Shown here piece by piece: positions 8,458-16,499 of a stretch of 64,000 nucleotides of DNA. A program made the translations under genes and the position numbers. Below the pieces are notes generated by a model, which was given only the letters and a program-made list of their open reading frames with translations, ran no database searches and was not told the origin of the DNA. This DNA is from Roseicyclus marinus (GTDB lineage: Bacteria > Pseudomonadota > Alphaproteobacteria > Rhodobacterales > Rhodobacteraceae): positions 313,001-377,000 of the forward strand of contig NZ_AP027266.1 in NCBI RefSeq assembly GCF_036322625.1, written 5' to 3'. Position 1 is the first letter of the stretch. The number at the start of each line of letters is the position of its first letter.

Positions 8458-8688
8458 ATGCAGATCGACCCCGATATCGTGATCGTCCTTGCCACGCTGG
8501 TCAGCATGCTGGCTCTCTCCTCGCTCGTCGCGGGATGGGTCGATGGGCGCTTGTCGCGCCGGGGCCTTTTGTCGTTGGGCATCGGTCTGGGCCTCTTGGG
8601 ATGGGTGCATCTGGCGCTGCGCGAGGGCGGGCTGACGCTTCGTTCCATTCCCGATGCCTTCATCCATGTCGTGGCTATGGTTCTTTGA
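8458..8688 (+). CDS. Small membrane protein, unknown function
   Basis: 76 residues with two predicted membrane helices: VIVLATLVSMLALSSLVAGW (about 8-27) and LLSLGIGLGLLGWVHLAL (about 37-54), joined by a short basic loop DGRLSRRG. It lies between the pyk operon and rpmI-rplT on the same strand. I do not recognise the family. Coding status rests on codon usage and the hydrophobic pattern; the upstream ribosome site is weak. Confidence 0.6.
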   Translation: MQIDPDIVIVLATLVSMLALSSLVAGWVDGRLSRRGLLSLGIGLGLLGWVHLALREGGLTLRSIPDAFIHVVAMVL

Positions 8689-8810
8689 GGTAGCGGGACC
8701 TCTGGACAGAGGGCGGCAATGGCTGTAAGCGACGCGCTCCAACGGTGCGGCCGGCCAACAACGGCATGCCGAGTCGCGCCCGAACGCTCTCTAGAAGACA
8801 GGAGACGAAA

Positions 8811-9011
8811 ATGCCGAAGATGAAGACGAAATCGAGCGCCAAGAAGCGCTTCAAGGTGACCGGCACCGGCAAGGTGGTGGCGGGCCAGGCCGGCAAGCGG
8901 CACGGGATGATCAAGCGGACGACCAAGTTCATCCGCTCGGCACGGGGGACGACGACGCTGTCCGCACCCGACGCCAAGATCGTCAAGACCTACATGCCCT
9001 ACGACCGCTGA
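8811..9011 (+). CDS. rpmI: 50S ribosomal protein L35
   Basis: 66 residues starting [20 protein letters not shown] and ending [10 protein letters not shown], the standard L35 pattern with strongly basic composition. The ATG at 8811 follows GGAGACG. Part of the large ribosomal subunit. It is followed 12 bp later by rplT, the universal pairing; infC, which precedes rpmI in many bacteria, is not here. The 122-bp leader between the small membrane protein gene and rpmI holds no further gene that I can see. Confidence 0.98.
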   Translation: MPKMKTKSSAKKRFKVTGTGKVVAGQAGKRHGMIKRTTKFIRSARGTTTLSAPDAKIVKTYMPYDR

Positions 9012-9023
9012 GGAGGCCGCACA

Positions 9024-9383
9024 ATGTCCCGCACCAAAGGTGGAACCGTCACGCATCGCCGTCACAAGAAAGTTCTTGACGCGGCAAAGGGTTACTATGG
9101 CGCCCGCTCGCGCAGCTTCAAGACCGCGACGCAGGCCGTCGACAAGGCCAACCAATACGCGACCCGCGACCGCAAGGTCCGCAAGCGGCAGTTCCGCGCG
9201 CTCTGGATCCAGCGGATCAATGCCGCTGTCCGCGCGTTTGACGCCGACATGACCTATTCGCGTTTCATCAACGGCCTGGCGCTTGCCGGGATCGAAGTTG
9301 ACCGCAAGGTTCTGGCCGATCTGGCCGTGCACGAGCCCGAAGCTTTCGGCGCCATCGTCGCACAGGCGCGCGCCGCTCTCTGA
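9024..9383 (+). CDS. rplT: 50S ribosomal protein L20
   Basis: 119 residues, [21 protein letters not shown], then [15 protein letters not shown] and the [11 protein letters not shown] and YSRFINGL motifs of L20. It is needed for early assembly of the 50S subunit, and in some bacteria it also represses its own operon by binding the mRNA. The ribosome site AGGAGG lies 8 bp before the ATG. A strong terminator follows. Confidence 0.98.
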   Translation: MSRTKGGTVTHRRHKKVLDAAKGYYGARSRSFKTATQAVDKANQYATRDRKVRKRQFRALWIQRINAAVRAFDADMTYSRFINGLALAGIEVDRKVLADLAVHEPEAFGAIVAQARAAL

Positions 9384-9406
9384 GCCGCGGCCATCGAGAA
9401 AAAAGG

Positions 9407-9439
9407 ACGGGCTGCCATTTGGCAGCCCGTTTTTCTTTT
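9407..9439 (+). terminator. Intrinsic terminator of rpmI-rplT
   Basis: Perfect 10-bp stem ACGGGCTGCC / GGCAGCCCGT with an ATTT loop, followed by TTTTCTTTT. It starts 24 bases after the rplT stop. The A-run on the other side may let it also serve the convergent lipoprotein gene. Confidence 0.93.
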
Positions 9440-9478
9440 GGAAACAGGATTTTGAGGGATCGCGACGATCCCATTCCA

Positions 9479-9847
9479 TCACAGGGAAACGGTCACGGTG
9501 TAGTTGTTTCCGGTGAAGGTATTGCGGAACACCAATTGGTTCTGGCCTGCGGTCACGGTTCCACGGGACCCGGCGACGTTCACGTAACGCAACCCCCCAC
9601 CGCTGCGCGACAGCCGCCCATCCGTGATGGTGGTGCCGTCGCTGTCCCATGTGTAGCTGCCATCGGCGGCGACCGTCACGCGCATCGGCCGGGTCGAGCC
9701 GTCGGCGCGCACTTGTTGCCCGGTATAGGTGCCCGCAAGATCGGCGAAGCTGGCGGCGCTTTCGGCTGTTGAGGTGGTTTGCTGGCAGCCCGCAATGAGG
9801 ATCGGCATCGCGGCAAGGCTGAGGCCAAGGAATGTGCGTCGGTACAT
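9479..9847 (-). CDS. Small lipoprotein, unknown function
   Basis: 122 residues: MYRRTFLGLSLAAMPILIAGC is a lipoprotein signal with the lipobox LIAGC, so Cys21 would be lipidated. The mature part has short beta-type repeats (GTYTGQQVRADG, TVAADGSYTWDSDGTTITDG) and ends TVTVSL, suggesting a small beta-sandwich or lipocalin-like domain. No family name is supported. It is transcribed toward the rplT terminator and preceded by AGGAGAT on the minus strand. Confidence 0.75.
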   Translation of the reverse strand: MYRRTFLGLSLAAMPILIAGCQQTTSTAESAASFADLAGTYTGQQVRADGSTRPMRVTVAADGSYTWDSDGTTITDGRLSRSGGGLRYVNVAGSRGTVTAGQNQLVFRNTFTGNNYTVTVSL

Positions 9848-10217
9848 CGTAATCTCCTATACTCGCATGAAAGACCGGAAGCCTAGGACAGGCGATGGCC
9901 TGCGACAAGCTTTTTGGCCGTGATAAGATTGGCTATGTCAATTTGATGAAGGTGCCATGACACGGGCGGTGGGTCGTGGGGTTGCCCCTGCCAATGGTTT
10001 GCCCGGCGGGGGTTTTCGTTGCGAAAGGGTTAAGATCCGGGCGACTTTCTTGACGGATCCTTGACGAGAGGTTGCCGAAACCTTGCCAAAGGGGGGAGTT
10101 GCGCGCGGTTCCGGCCGGGCCCCCGGGGGGCGCCGTCATCGCCGCCGCGCTCTGCCTTGCAATCGTGGGGTTTGGTGATAGGTCAGGGCGCGGATTGGAC
10201 GGGCAAGGGGCCGGAGC
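9848..10217. other. Intergenic region upstream of pheS, no gene seen
   Basis: 370 bp without a convincing gene. It should hold the divergent promoters of the lipoprotein gene and pheS. Visible features are TTGACG at about 10051, the TTGACGAGAGGTT element at 10061-10073 that recurs elsewhere in the window, and a GC-rich near-palindrome around CCCCCGGGGG near 10120-10130. No Phe-rich leader peptide was found. Confidence 0.6.
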
Positions 10218-11288
10218 ATGAACCTCGATCAGCTGAAATCGGATTGGCTGGGGCGCATCGCCGCCGCGACGGACGAGGGCGCGCTGGAAGAGCTGCGCGT
10301 CGCGGCGCTCGGCAAGAAGGGCGAGATCAGCCTCAAGATGCGCGACCTGGGCGGCATGTCCCCCGAGGAGCGGCAGGTGGCGGGCCCCGCGCTCAACGCG
10401 CTGAAGGACGAGGTGACGACCGCCATCGCCGCCAAGAAGGTCGCGCTGGGCGATGCGGCGCTGGACGAGCGGCTGAAAGCCGAATGGCTGGACGTGACGC
10501 TGCCCGCGCGGCATCGGCGGGTCGGCACGATCCACCCCGTGTCCCAGGTGACCGAAGAGGTCACGGCGATTTTCGCCGATATGGGCTTTGCCGTGGCCGA
10601 AGGGCCGCAGATCGAGACGGATTGGTACAATTTCGACGCGCTGAACATTCCGGGCCACCATCCCGCGCGCGCCGAGATGGATACGTTCTACACCCATCGC
10701 GCCGAGGGCGATGACCGCCCGCCGCATGTGCTGCGCACGCATACGAGCCCCGTGCAGATCCGGCACATGGAGGCGCATGGCGCGCCCGTGCGCGTGATCG
10801 CGCCGGGCCGCGTCTATCGCGCGGATTACGACCAGACGCATACGCCGATGTTCCACCAGGTCGAGGGGCTGGCGATCGACCGCGATATCTCCATGGCCAA
10901 TCTGAAATGGGTGCTGGAGGAGTTTTTCAGCGCCTATTTCGGCACGAAGGTCCGCACGCGGTTCCGCGCCTCGCATTTCCCCTTCACCGAGCCCTCGGCC
11001 GAGGTCGACATCCAGTGTTCGTGGGAAGGCGGCACCGTCAAGGTCGGCGAAGGGTCCGATTGGCTGGAGGTTCTGGGATCGGGGATGGTGCATCCCAAGG
11101 TCTTGCAGGCGGGCGGGATCGATCCGGCGGAGTGGCAGGGTTTCGCATTCGGCATGGGGATCGACCGGATCGCGATGCTGAAATACGGGATCCCGGATCT
11201 GCGGGCGTTCTTTGATTCAGACCTGCGGTGGCTGAGGCATTACGGGTTTGCCGCGTTGCAGGTGCCGGCGGTGCATTCGGGAGTGTGA
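10218..11288 (+). CDS. pheS: Phenylalanyl-tRNA synthetase alpha subunit
   Basis: 356 residues. The N-terminal coiled-coil part (1-90) is followed by the class II catalytic core, with [13 protein letters not shown] and [19 protein letters not shown] (motif 2) and [22 protein letters not shown] (motif 3). It charges tRNA-Phe together with the beta subunit PheT in an alpha2-beta2 enzyme. Unusually there is no pheT downstream; a repeat cluster and an antiporter gene follow, so pheT must lie outside the window. The ATG at 10218 is preceded by GGGGCCGGAGC. Confidence 0.97.
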   Translation: MNLDQLKSDWLGRIAAATDEGALEELRVAALGKKGEISLKMRDLGGMSPEERQVAGPALNALKDEVTTAIAAKKVALGDAALDERLKAEWLDVTLPARHRRVGTIHPVSQVTEEVTAIFADMGFAVAEGPQIETDWYNFDALNIPGHHPARAEMDTFYTHRAEGDDRPPHVLRTHTSPVQIRHMEAHGAPVRVIAPGRVYRADYDQTHTPMFHQVEGLAIDRDISMANLKWVLEEFFSAYFGTKVRTRFRASHFPFTEPSAEVDIQCSWEGGTVKVGEGSDWLEVLGSGMVHPKVLQAGGIDPAEWQGFAFGMGIDRIAMLKYGIPDLRAFFDSDLRWLRHYGFAALQVPAVHSGV

Positions 11289-11294
11289 CCCGTC

Positions 11295-11377
11295 GGGTGG
11301 GCAATGTGCCCACCATTGCCGGTGATGGGATCTGCGTGGTGGGTTTCACCCACCCTACGGGTTTTCGGTGGTGCGCC
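11295..11377 (+). repeat. Palindromic intergenic repeat, copy 1
   Basis: 83-bp unit repeated at 11445-11527 with one mismatch. It contains two perfect small hairpins, GGTGGGC-AATGT-GCCCACC and GGTGGGT-TTC-ACCCACC. It starts 6 bp after the pheS stop. Confidence 0.9.
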
Positions 11378-11444
11378 GTGACAGGCACACCCTACCCAAG
11401 GGAGGGATGGGATGCGGTGGATGTCCTGCTGGCGGTGATCGGTG

Positions 11445-11527
11445 GGGTGGGCAATGTGCCCACCATTGCCGTTGATGGGATCTGCGTGGTGGGTTTCACC
11501 CACCCTACGGGTTTTCGGTGGTGCGCC
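11445..11527 (+). repeat. Palindromic intergenic repeat, copy 2
   Basis: Second 83-bp copy, exactly 150 bp after the first and identical except for G to T at 11472. It has the same two hairpins and runs straight into the inverted repeat at 11521-11576. Confidence 0.9.
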
Positions 11528-11576
11528 TGAAGGCACACCCTACCGAGCGGTGTGTAGGGTGTGCCTTCAGGCGCAC
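11521..11576. repeat. 23-bp perfect inverted repeat
   Basis: The arms at 11521-11543 and 11554-11576 (core AAGGCACACCCTAC / GTAGGGTGTGCCTT) are perfectly complementary with a 10-base spacer. On RNA this is a strong hairpin without a T-run. A diverged relative of one arm occurs after copy 1 at about 11378-11395. Open frames through the region are translated repeat, not genes. Confidence 0.9.
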
Positions 11577-11686
11577 CTTGCGTCCCATCAACCGACCGGG
11601 GGTGCGGCGGATGCTCTGCTGGCGGGGGCATGGCGAATGCGGTTAACGTCGCCAATGACACCGACCCGGACGACAGGAGCCGCCCC

Positions 11687-13414
11687 ATGACCGCCGCCAT
11701 CGAGGGGTATCTGTTCTACGAGATTGCCGCCTTGTTGGTTCTGGCGGCGGGGGCTGGATTCATCGGCCTGATGCTGCGCCAACCCCTGATCGTGAGCTTC
11801 ATCGCGGTGGGCATCATCGCGGGGCCATCGGTGCTGGATATCGCGCAATCGGATGCGCAGATCGACCTCTTGGCCGAGCTGGGCATCGCGCTGTTGCTGT
11901 TCCTGGTGGGGTTGAAGCTCGACTTCAACCTTGTGCGCACGCTGGGGCCGGTCGCGCTGATCGCGGGCACGGCGCAGGTGCTGTTGACGGGGGCGATCGG
12001 CTACGGGCTTGCGCTCGCCTTGGGCGTCGATGCGGGGACGGCGGTCTATGTCGCGGTCGCGCTGACGTTTTCGTCCACGATCATCATCGTCAAGCTCTTG
12101 TCGGACAAGCGCGAGATCGACGCGCTGCATGGGCGGATGGCGCTGGGCATCCTGATCGTGCAGGACGTGGTGGTCGTCATCGCCATGATCGTCCTGTCGG
12201 CCATCGCGGTCGGTGGTGCGGCTGCCGAGGGCGGCGGTGCCCTGGGCGAGGTGCTGAAGGTCCTGGGCTATGGCGCGGCGATGCTGGTCTTTGTCGTCGT
12301 CTTCATCCGCTATGTCGCCGATCCCCTGGTCGAGCGGTTGTCGGAAGCGCCCGAATTGCTCGTGTCCTTTGCCATCGGTTGGGCCGCGCTGCTGGCCGCT
12401 GTTGGCCATTACCTTGGGCTGGGCAAGGAACTGGGCGGGTTGCTGGCGGGTGTCTCCCTGGCCTCCACCGCCTACCGGGAGGCGATTTCGGGGCGTTTGG
12501 CGAGCCTGCGGGATTTCCTGCTCCTGTTCTTCTTCATCGCGCTGGGCGTGTCGCTGGACCTGTCGGTGCTGGGGGCGAGCATCGGGGCGGCGCTGGTCCT
12601 GTCGGTCTTCGTGCTGGTGGGAAAGCCGTTGATCGTGATGGGGGTGTTGCGGGTTCTGGGCTATCGCAAGCGGACCGGGTTTCTGGCCGGTGTGACGCTG
12701 GCGCAGATTTCGGAGTTTTCGCTGATCTTCATGGCGATGGGCGTGGGCATCGGGCATCTGGACGAGGAGGCGCTGGGGCTGGTGACGCTTGTGGGGCTGA
12801 TCACCATCGCGGTCTCGACCTACATGATCACCTTTTCCAACCGGCTTTACGCGATTTGCGAGCCTGCCTTGCGCCTGTTCGACAAGCGGGGGGGCGAGGC
12901 CGGGGATCAGGGGGAGGCGGCGGGCAAACGGCCCCATGATGTCGTGATCTTCGGGCTGGGGCGCTATGGTCTGGGCATCGCGCTGGCGCTGAGGGACAGC
13001 GGCAAGCGGGTGCTGGGGGTGGATTTCAGCCCCGAGGCGGTAAGGGCCGCACGGGCGCGCGGGTTCGATGCCGTTTTCGGCGATGCGACCGATCCCGAAT
13101 TCCTGTCGCATCTGCCCTTGCAGGGGGCCGAATGGCTGGTGATGGCCGTGCCCGAGCATGACATCGGGCTGACGCATGAGGACCCGCGTCTGGCGCTGTT
13201 GGGCGCGGCAAGGGACCTGGGGTTCCGGGGCAAGCTGGCGGTGGCCGCGCAACGGGAACAGACGGCGGCGCGGCTGGCGGAGGCGCGGGCCGACCTGGTG
13301 CTGATGCCCTATCGCGACGCGGCCTTTGCCGCGGCGGGCATGATCGCGGGCAAGACGGAGGCGCCCGTGGCGGTGGCCGCCGACCCGGAGGGGCAGAAGG
13401 ATCTGCCCGTCTGA
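11687..13414 (+). CDS. Monovalent cation:proton antiporter with RCK domain (KefB/KefC type)
   Basis: 575 residues from the ATG at 11687, which has AGGAG 7 bp upstream; a longer in-frame extension runs into the repeat cluster and is rejected. About 12-13 membrane helices form the Na+/H+-exchanger domain (to about residue 390), including the GIALLLFLVGLKLDF and FSSTIIIVKLLSDKREID segments. A cytoplasmic Rossmann RCK/TrkA-N domain follows, with GLGRYGLGIALALRDSGKRV. Such proteins exchange K+ or Na+ for protons across the inner membrane and are gated by nucleotide or glutathione binding. Which ion is carried is not evident. It stands alone; hairpins follow. Confidence 0.9.
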   Translation: MTAAIEGYLFYEIAALLVLAAGAGFIGLMLRQPLIVSFIAVGIIAGPSVLDIAQSDAQIDLLAELGIALLLFLVGLKLDFNLVRTLGPVALIAGTAQVLLTGAIGYGLALALGVDAGTAVYVAVALTFSSTIIIVKLLSDKREIDALHGRMALGILIVQDVVVVIAMIVLSAIAVGGAAAEGGGALGEVLKVLGYGAAMLVFVVVFIRYVADPLVERLSEAPELLVSFAIGWAALLAAVGHYLGLGKELGGLLAGVSLASTAYREAISGRLASLRDFLLLFFFIALGVSLDLSVLGASIGAALVLSVFVLVGKPLIVMGVLRVLGYRKRTGFLAGVTLAQISEFSLIFMAMGVGIGHLDEEALGLVTLVGLITIAVSTYMITFSNRLYAICEPALRLFDKRGGEAGDQGEAAGKRPHDVVIFGLGRYGLGIALALRDSGKRVLGVDFSPEAVRAARARGFDAVFGDATDPEFLSHLPLQGAEWLVMAVPEHDIGLTHEDPRLALLGAARDLGFRGKLAVAAQREQTAARLAEARADLVLMPYRDAAFAAAGMIAGKTEAPVAVAADPEGQKDLPV

Positions 13415-13439
13415 GGCCAGGGGATAGGCTCAGGAGATT

Positions 13440-13516
13440 CTCGGGCCGCGCGCCCGAGGCCCGGGGCAATTCCGCCGCACAATGCGTCAGAGGCCCCCGC
13501 AAAGCGCCGCTTTTTT
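13440..13516 (+). terminator. Hairpins downstream of the antiporter gene
   Basis: Two structures: CTCGGGC / GCCCGAG (13440-13458), and a short stem AAAGC-GCC-GCTTT ending in a T6 run (13501-13516). Together they probably end the antiporter transcript ahead of the riboswitch-controlled operon. Confidence 0.55.
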
Positions 13517-13597
13517 GCGCGAAAGCTGCGGCGGGCGGGCTTTGCGAGGGCCGGATTTTGACAGCGGCGCGGTCCGGCCCCGATGCTGGAAGGGCAG

Positions 13598-13705
13598 GGC
13601 ATTTAGGGTTCCGGCGCGCCGAAAGGTGCGGGTCAGGTCCGAGAAATGCCGCCGCGCGGGCCAAATCCCCCGCGGTACACGGCGGGACAAAATCCCGGGA
13701 GAGCA
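13598..13705 (+). ncRNA. Guanidine-I riboswitch (ykkC type)
   Basis: The conserved ykkC blocks occur in order: TTAGGGTTCCG (13603-13613), then CAGGTCCGAGAAA (13634-13646), then ACACGGCGGGACAAAA (13677-13692) and TCCCGGGAGAG. P1 is perfect: GGCATTT (13598-13604) with AAATGCC (13644-13650). Inside it a stem CGCGCC / GGTGCG is capped by a GAAA loop. A further stem CCGCG / CGCGG precedes the ACACGG block, and CGGGA / TCCCG flank the CAAAA loop. This aptamer class binds guanidinium and turns on guanidine export or degradation genes. The match is by eye to the known consensus; a covariance-model score was not computed. Confidence 0.9.
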
Positions 13706-13746
13706 CTGCGCCAAGATCAGGTTCGGCCGCTCCCTGAACATATTCC

Positions 13747-13783
13747 CCGGTCGGACATTTGGACATTCGCATCCGATCGGAGG
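13747..13783 (+). promoter_or_regulatory. Candidate expression platform masking the ribosome site
   Basis: CCGGTCGGA (13747-13755) can pair with TCCGATCGG (13772-13780), 9 bp with one G-U. With A81 bulged, the CC at 13745-13746 can also pair with GG at 13782-13783, so the GGAGG ribosome site (13779-13783) of the first operon gene is hidden. This suggests translational control downstream of the guanidine aptamer. Inference from pairing only. Confidence 0.5.
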
Positions 13784-13791
13784 AACCGACG

Positions 13792-14856
13792 ATGACCAGA
13801 CTTGCCCTAGCCACCACCACAGCACTGACGCTCGCCTTGTCGCCCGGATGGGCCGTTGCGCAGGAGCGGACGGAGTTTCGCGTCGCATGGTCGATCTACG
13901 TGGGCTGGATGCCCTGGGGCTACCTGGAGGAGAGCGGCATCATGGATGCCTGGGCCGAGCGCTACGGGATCGATGTCGAGATCGTGCAGATCAACGATTA
14001 CGTGGAATCGATCAACCTGTATACGGCGGGCGAATTCGACGGGGTGTCGGCCACCAACATGGATACGCTGTCGATCCCGGCGGGGTCGGGGGTGGATACG
14101 ACCGCGTTGATCGTGGGGGATTTCTCGAACGGGAATGACGCCGTGATCCTGAAGGGGGAGGGCGGATTGGCCGATCTGGCCGGGATGCCCGTGAACCTGG
14201 TGGAATTGTCGGTGTCCCATTACCTGCTTGCGCGCGCGCTGGAGAGCGTGGGGTTGGAGGAGCGCGACCTGGCGGGTGTCATCAACACCTCGGATGCCGA
14301 CATGATCGCGGCCTTCCAGACGGAGGATGTGCAGGCGGTGGTGACGTGGAACCCGCTGGTGTCCACGATCGCGGAAAGCCCTGAGGCCAATATCCTGTTC
14401 ACCTCGGCCGATATTCCGGGCGAGATCATCGACATGATGGTGGTCAACACCGAGGTGCTGGAGGCCAACCCCGATTTCGGCCGCGCGCTGGTGGGGGCCT
14501 GGTACGAGCTGATGGCGATCATGGCCTCCGACACGCCCGAGGGGATCGCGGCGCGCACGGCAATGGCCGAGGCGTCGGGTACGGATCTGGCGGGATATGA
14601 GGCGCAGCTGGCCTCGACCCAGATGTTCTGGGAGGCGGCGGATGCGGTGGCCTTTGTCCAGAGCCCGGAATTGCCCGAGACGATGGTGAGTGTCGCCGAA
14701 TTCCTGTTCGAGCGCGGCATCCTGGGCGAGGGCGCGCCGAGCGCGGATTTCGTGGGCATCGAATATCCGGGCGGCGTGGTGACGGGCGATCCGGGCAATA
14801 TCCGGCTGCGGTTCGATCCGAGCTACATGCAGATGGCCGCCGACGGGGCGCTGTAA
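13792..14856 (+). CDS. ABC transporter periplasmic binding protein, guanidine/urea-carboxylase-type
   Basis: 354 residues from the ATG at 13792 (GGAGG 8 bp before it). Residues 1-24 form a signal peptide (LALSPGWAVAQ), so the protein is periplasmic. The mature sequence (FRVAWSIYVGWMPWGYLEESG, then NDYVESINLYTAGEFDGVSATNMDTLSIPAGSGVDTTAL in two halves) belongs to the NMT1/SsuA-like binding-protein group described next to urea carboxylase genes, now linked to guanidine. It is the first gene after a guanidine-I riboswitch and is followed by the permease and ATPase, so guanidine is the best guess for its ligand. The ligand itself is inferred, not shown. Confidence 0.85.
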   Translation: MTRLALATTTALTLALSPGWAVAQERTEFRVAWSIYVGWMPWGYLEESGIMDAWAERYGIDVEIVQINDYVESINLYTAGEFDGVSATNMDTLSIPAGSGVDTTALIVGDFSNGNDAVILKGEGGLADLAGMPVNLVELSVSHYLLARALESVGLEERDLAGVINTSDADMIAAFQTEDVQAVVTWNPLVSTIAESPEANILFTSADIPGEIIDMMVVNTEVLEANPDFGRALVGAWYELMAIMASDTPEGIAARTAMAEASGTDLAGYEAQLASTQMFWEAADAVAFVQSPELPETMVSVAEFLFERGILGEGAPSADFVGIEYPGGVVTGDPGNIRLRFDPSYMQMAADGAL

Positions 14857-14883
14857 CGGCGGCGCGCGCGGGAGCGGCGGATC

Positions 14884-15696
14884 ATGCGGTGGATCAACCG
14901 GCATCCGGGGCCCGCGGGGCGGGTGGCGCTTGTCGCCTTGCCCTTTGTCCTTGTGGGGCTGGCCTATGCCGCGGCATCGGCGGCGCGGTTGGCGGAAAAC
15001 CCGCAAGACCGCATCTTGCCGTCTTTCGAGACGCTGGGGGCGACCGCCTGGCGGCTGTTGACGGAAGAGGACCGCCGGTCGGGCGAGATCCTGTTCTGGG
15101 GTGATACGCTGTCGAGCCTGTCGCTGTTGGGCGCAGGCGTCGGCATCGCGGCGCTGATCGGTCTGTGCCTTGGCCTTGCCATCGGACTGGTGCCGGTGGT
15201 GCGGACGGGGTTGCAGGGCTTTGTCGCGGTTCTGTCGATGATCCCGCCCCTGGCGCTGCTGCCGATCCTGTTCATCACGCTGGGGGTGGGGGATGCGGCC
15301 AAGATCGCGCTGATTGCCATCGGCATCACGCCCTTTTTGATCCGCGACCTGTCGGCGCGCACGCTGGAATTGCCGCAAGAGCAATTGGTGAAGGCGCAGA
15401 CACTGGGGGCCAGCACGTTGGCCATCGCGGTATCGGTGGCGCTGCCCCAGATCATGCCGCGCCTGATTGGGGCGGTCAGGCTGTCGCTCGGGCCCGCGTG
15501 GCTGTTTTTGATCGCGGCGGAGGCGGTCGCGTCGGAAGCGGGGCTGGGATACCGGATCTTCCTGGTGCGGCGGTTTCTCGCGATGGATGTGATCCTGACC
15601 TATGTGGCGTGGATCACGGTTTTGGCTTTCCTGATCGACTGGGCGCTGATGCGGCTGTCGCGCTGGGCCTATCCTTGGGCGGAGGCGCGGGGATGA
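14884..15696 (+). CDS. ABC transporter permease, guanidine/urea-carboxylase-type
   Basis: 270 residues with about six membrane helices and the EAA loop LEQEQ-like LPQEQLVKAQTLGAS typical of the SsuC/TauC/NrtB permease group. N-terminal basic residues (MRWINRHPG) precede helix 1. It forms the channel of the importer with the binding protein 27 bp upstream and the ATPase whose start overlaps its stop (ATGA at 15693-15696). Inner membrane. Its expression should follow the riboswitch upstream of the operon. Confidence 0.87.
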   Translation: MRWINRHPGPAGRVALVALPFVLVGLAYAAASAARLAENPQDRILPSFETLGATAWRLLTEEDRRSGEILFWGDTLSSLSLLGAGVGIAALIGLCLGLAIGLVPVVRTGLQGFVAVLSMIPPLALLPILFITLGVGDAAKIALIAIGITPFLIRDLSARTLELPQEQLVKAQTLGASTLAIAVSVALPQIMPRLIGAVRLSLGPAWLFLIAAEAVASEAGLGYRIFLVRRFLAMDVILTYVAWITVLAFLIDWALMRLSRWAYPWAEARG

Positions 15697-16499
15697 GCCT
15701 GGTCGAGGTCAGGGACATTTTCCAGAGCTACGGGGCGCGGCCGATCCTCGAGCGGGTGAACCTGAGCGTGGGCGAGGGGGAATTCATCTCGATCGTCGGC
15801 GCGTCGGGCTGCGGCAAGTCCACCTTCCTGCGGCTTTTGCTGGATCAGGAGCGGCCCACGCGCGGGCAGATCACGGTGGATGGCGCGCCCCTGAAGGGGG
15901 AGCCGGACCGGTCGCGGGGCATCGTGTTCCAGCGCTATTCGGTGTTTCCGCATCTGAGCGTGCGGGACAATATCGTCGCCGCCGAAGGGTTGCAGCGGCC
16001 CTTGGGGCGGCTTTTCGGGCAAGCCCTCAGCGCCGCGCGCAGGCGGGCGGATGCGGTGCTGGAGCGGATCGGGTTGGCGCATGTGGCGGGGCAATACCCG
16101 GCGGCGCTGTCGGGGGGCATGCAGCAGCGGCTGGCCATCGCGCAGGCATTGGCCGCCAAGCCGCGTATCTTGCTGCTCGACGAGCCATTCGGCGCGCTTG
16201 ATCCCGGCACGCGGGAGCAGATGCACCGATTTCTGCTCGATCTGCGGGGCGAGGTGCGGATGACCGTCTTCATGGTCACCCATGATCTGCGCGAGGCCTT
16301 CAAGCTGGGCGACCGGGTCGTGGTTTTCGACAAGACCCGCTGGGACCCGCATGACCCCACAGCCTTTGGCGCGACGATCACCTACGATTTCGACGCGCGC
16401 AACGGCGGCATCCCCTATCAACTGAAAGAGGACCAAGATGTATTTCCTGACCCCGCGCCGCAGCCGGTCGCATCATCCGGGCAACAGGCCCGACCGTGA
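15693..16499 (+). CDS. ABC transporter ATPase, guanidine/urea-carboxylase-type
   Basis: 268 residues. Walker A is GASGCGKS, the Q-loop FQRYSVFPHLS, the signature LSGGMQQRL, Walker B ILLLDEPFGALD and the switch VTHD. It energises the guanidine-type importer. The usable start is the ATG at 15693, overlapping the permease stop. Its C-terminus (ATITYDFDARNGGIPYQLKED and on) is longer than in SsuB/TauB and is characteristic of the urea-carboxylase-region ATPases; the last 62 bp are also the first 62 bp of the hydrolase gene in another frame. Confidence 0.88.
   Translation: MSLVEVRDIFQSYGARPILERVNLSVGEGEFISIVGASGCGKSTFLRLLLDQERPTRGQITVDGAPLKGEPDRSRGIVFQRYSVFPHLSVRDNIVAAEGLQRPLGRLFGQALSAARRRADAVLERIGLAHVAGQYPAALSGGMQQRLAIAQALAAKPRILLLDEPFGALDPGTREQMHRFLLDLRGEVRMTVFMVTHDLREAFKLGDRVVVFDKTRWDPHDPTAFGATITYDFDARNGGIPYQLKEDQDVFPDPAPQPVASSGQQARP

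Noticed and set aside
9848-10217. Leader peptide or T-box control of pheS
   Set aside because: No Phe-rich small frame and no T-box blocks; T-boxes are not expected in this group.
11240-11536. Short frames in the repeat cluster after pheS
   Set aside because: They are translated palindromic repeats (peptides of the RRVGETHHADPI type), a known source of false proteins.
11295-11576. CRISPR-like array
   Set aside because: Only two copies, 83-bp units that are internally palindromic, no spacer series and no cas genes.
13415-13597. Extra gene between antiporter and riboswitch
   Set aside because: Frames here have poor codon bias and overlap terminator hairpins and the aptamer.
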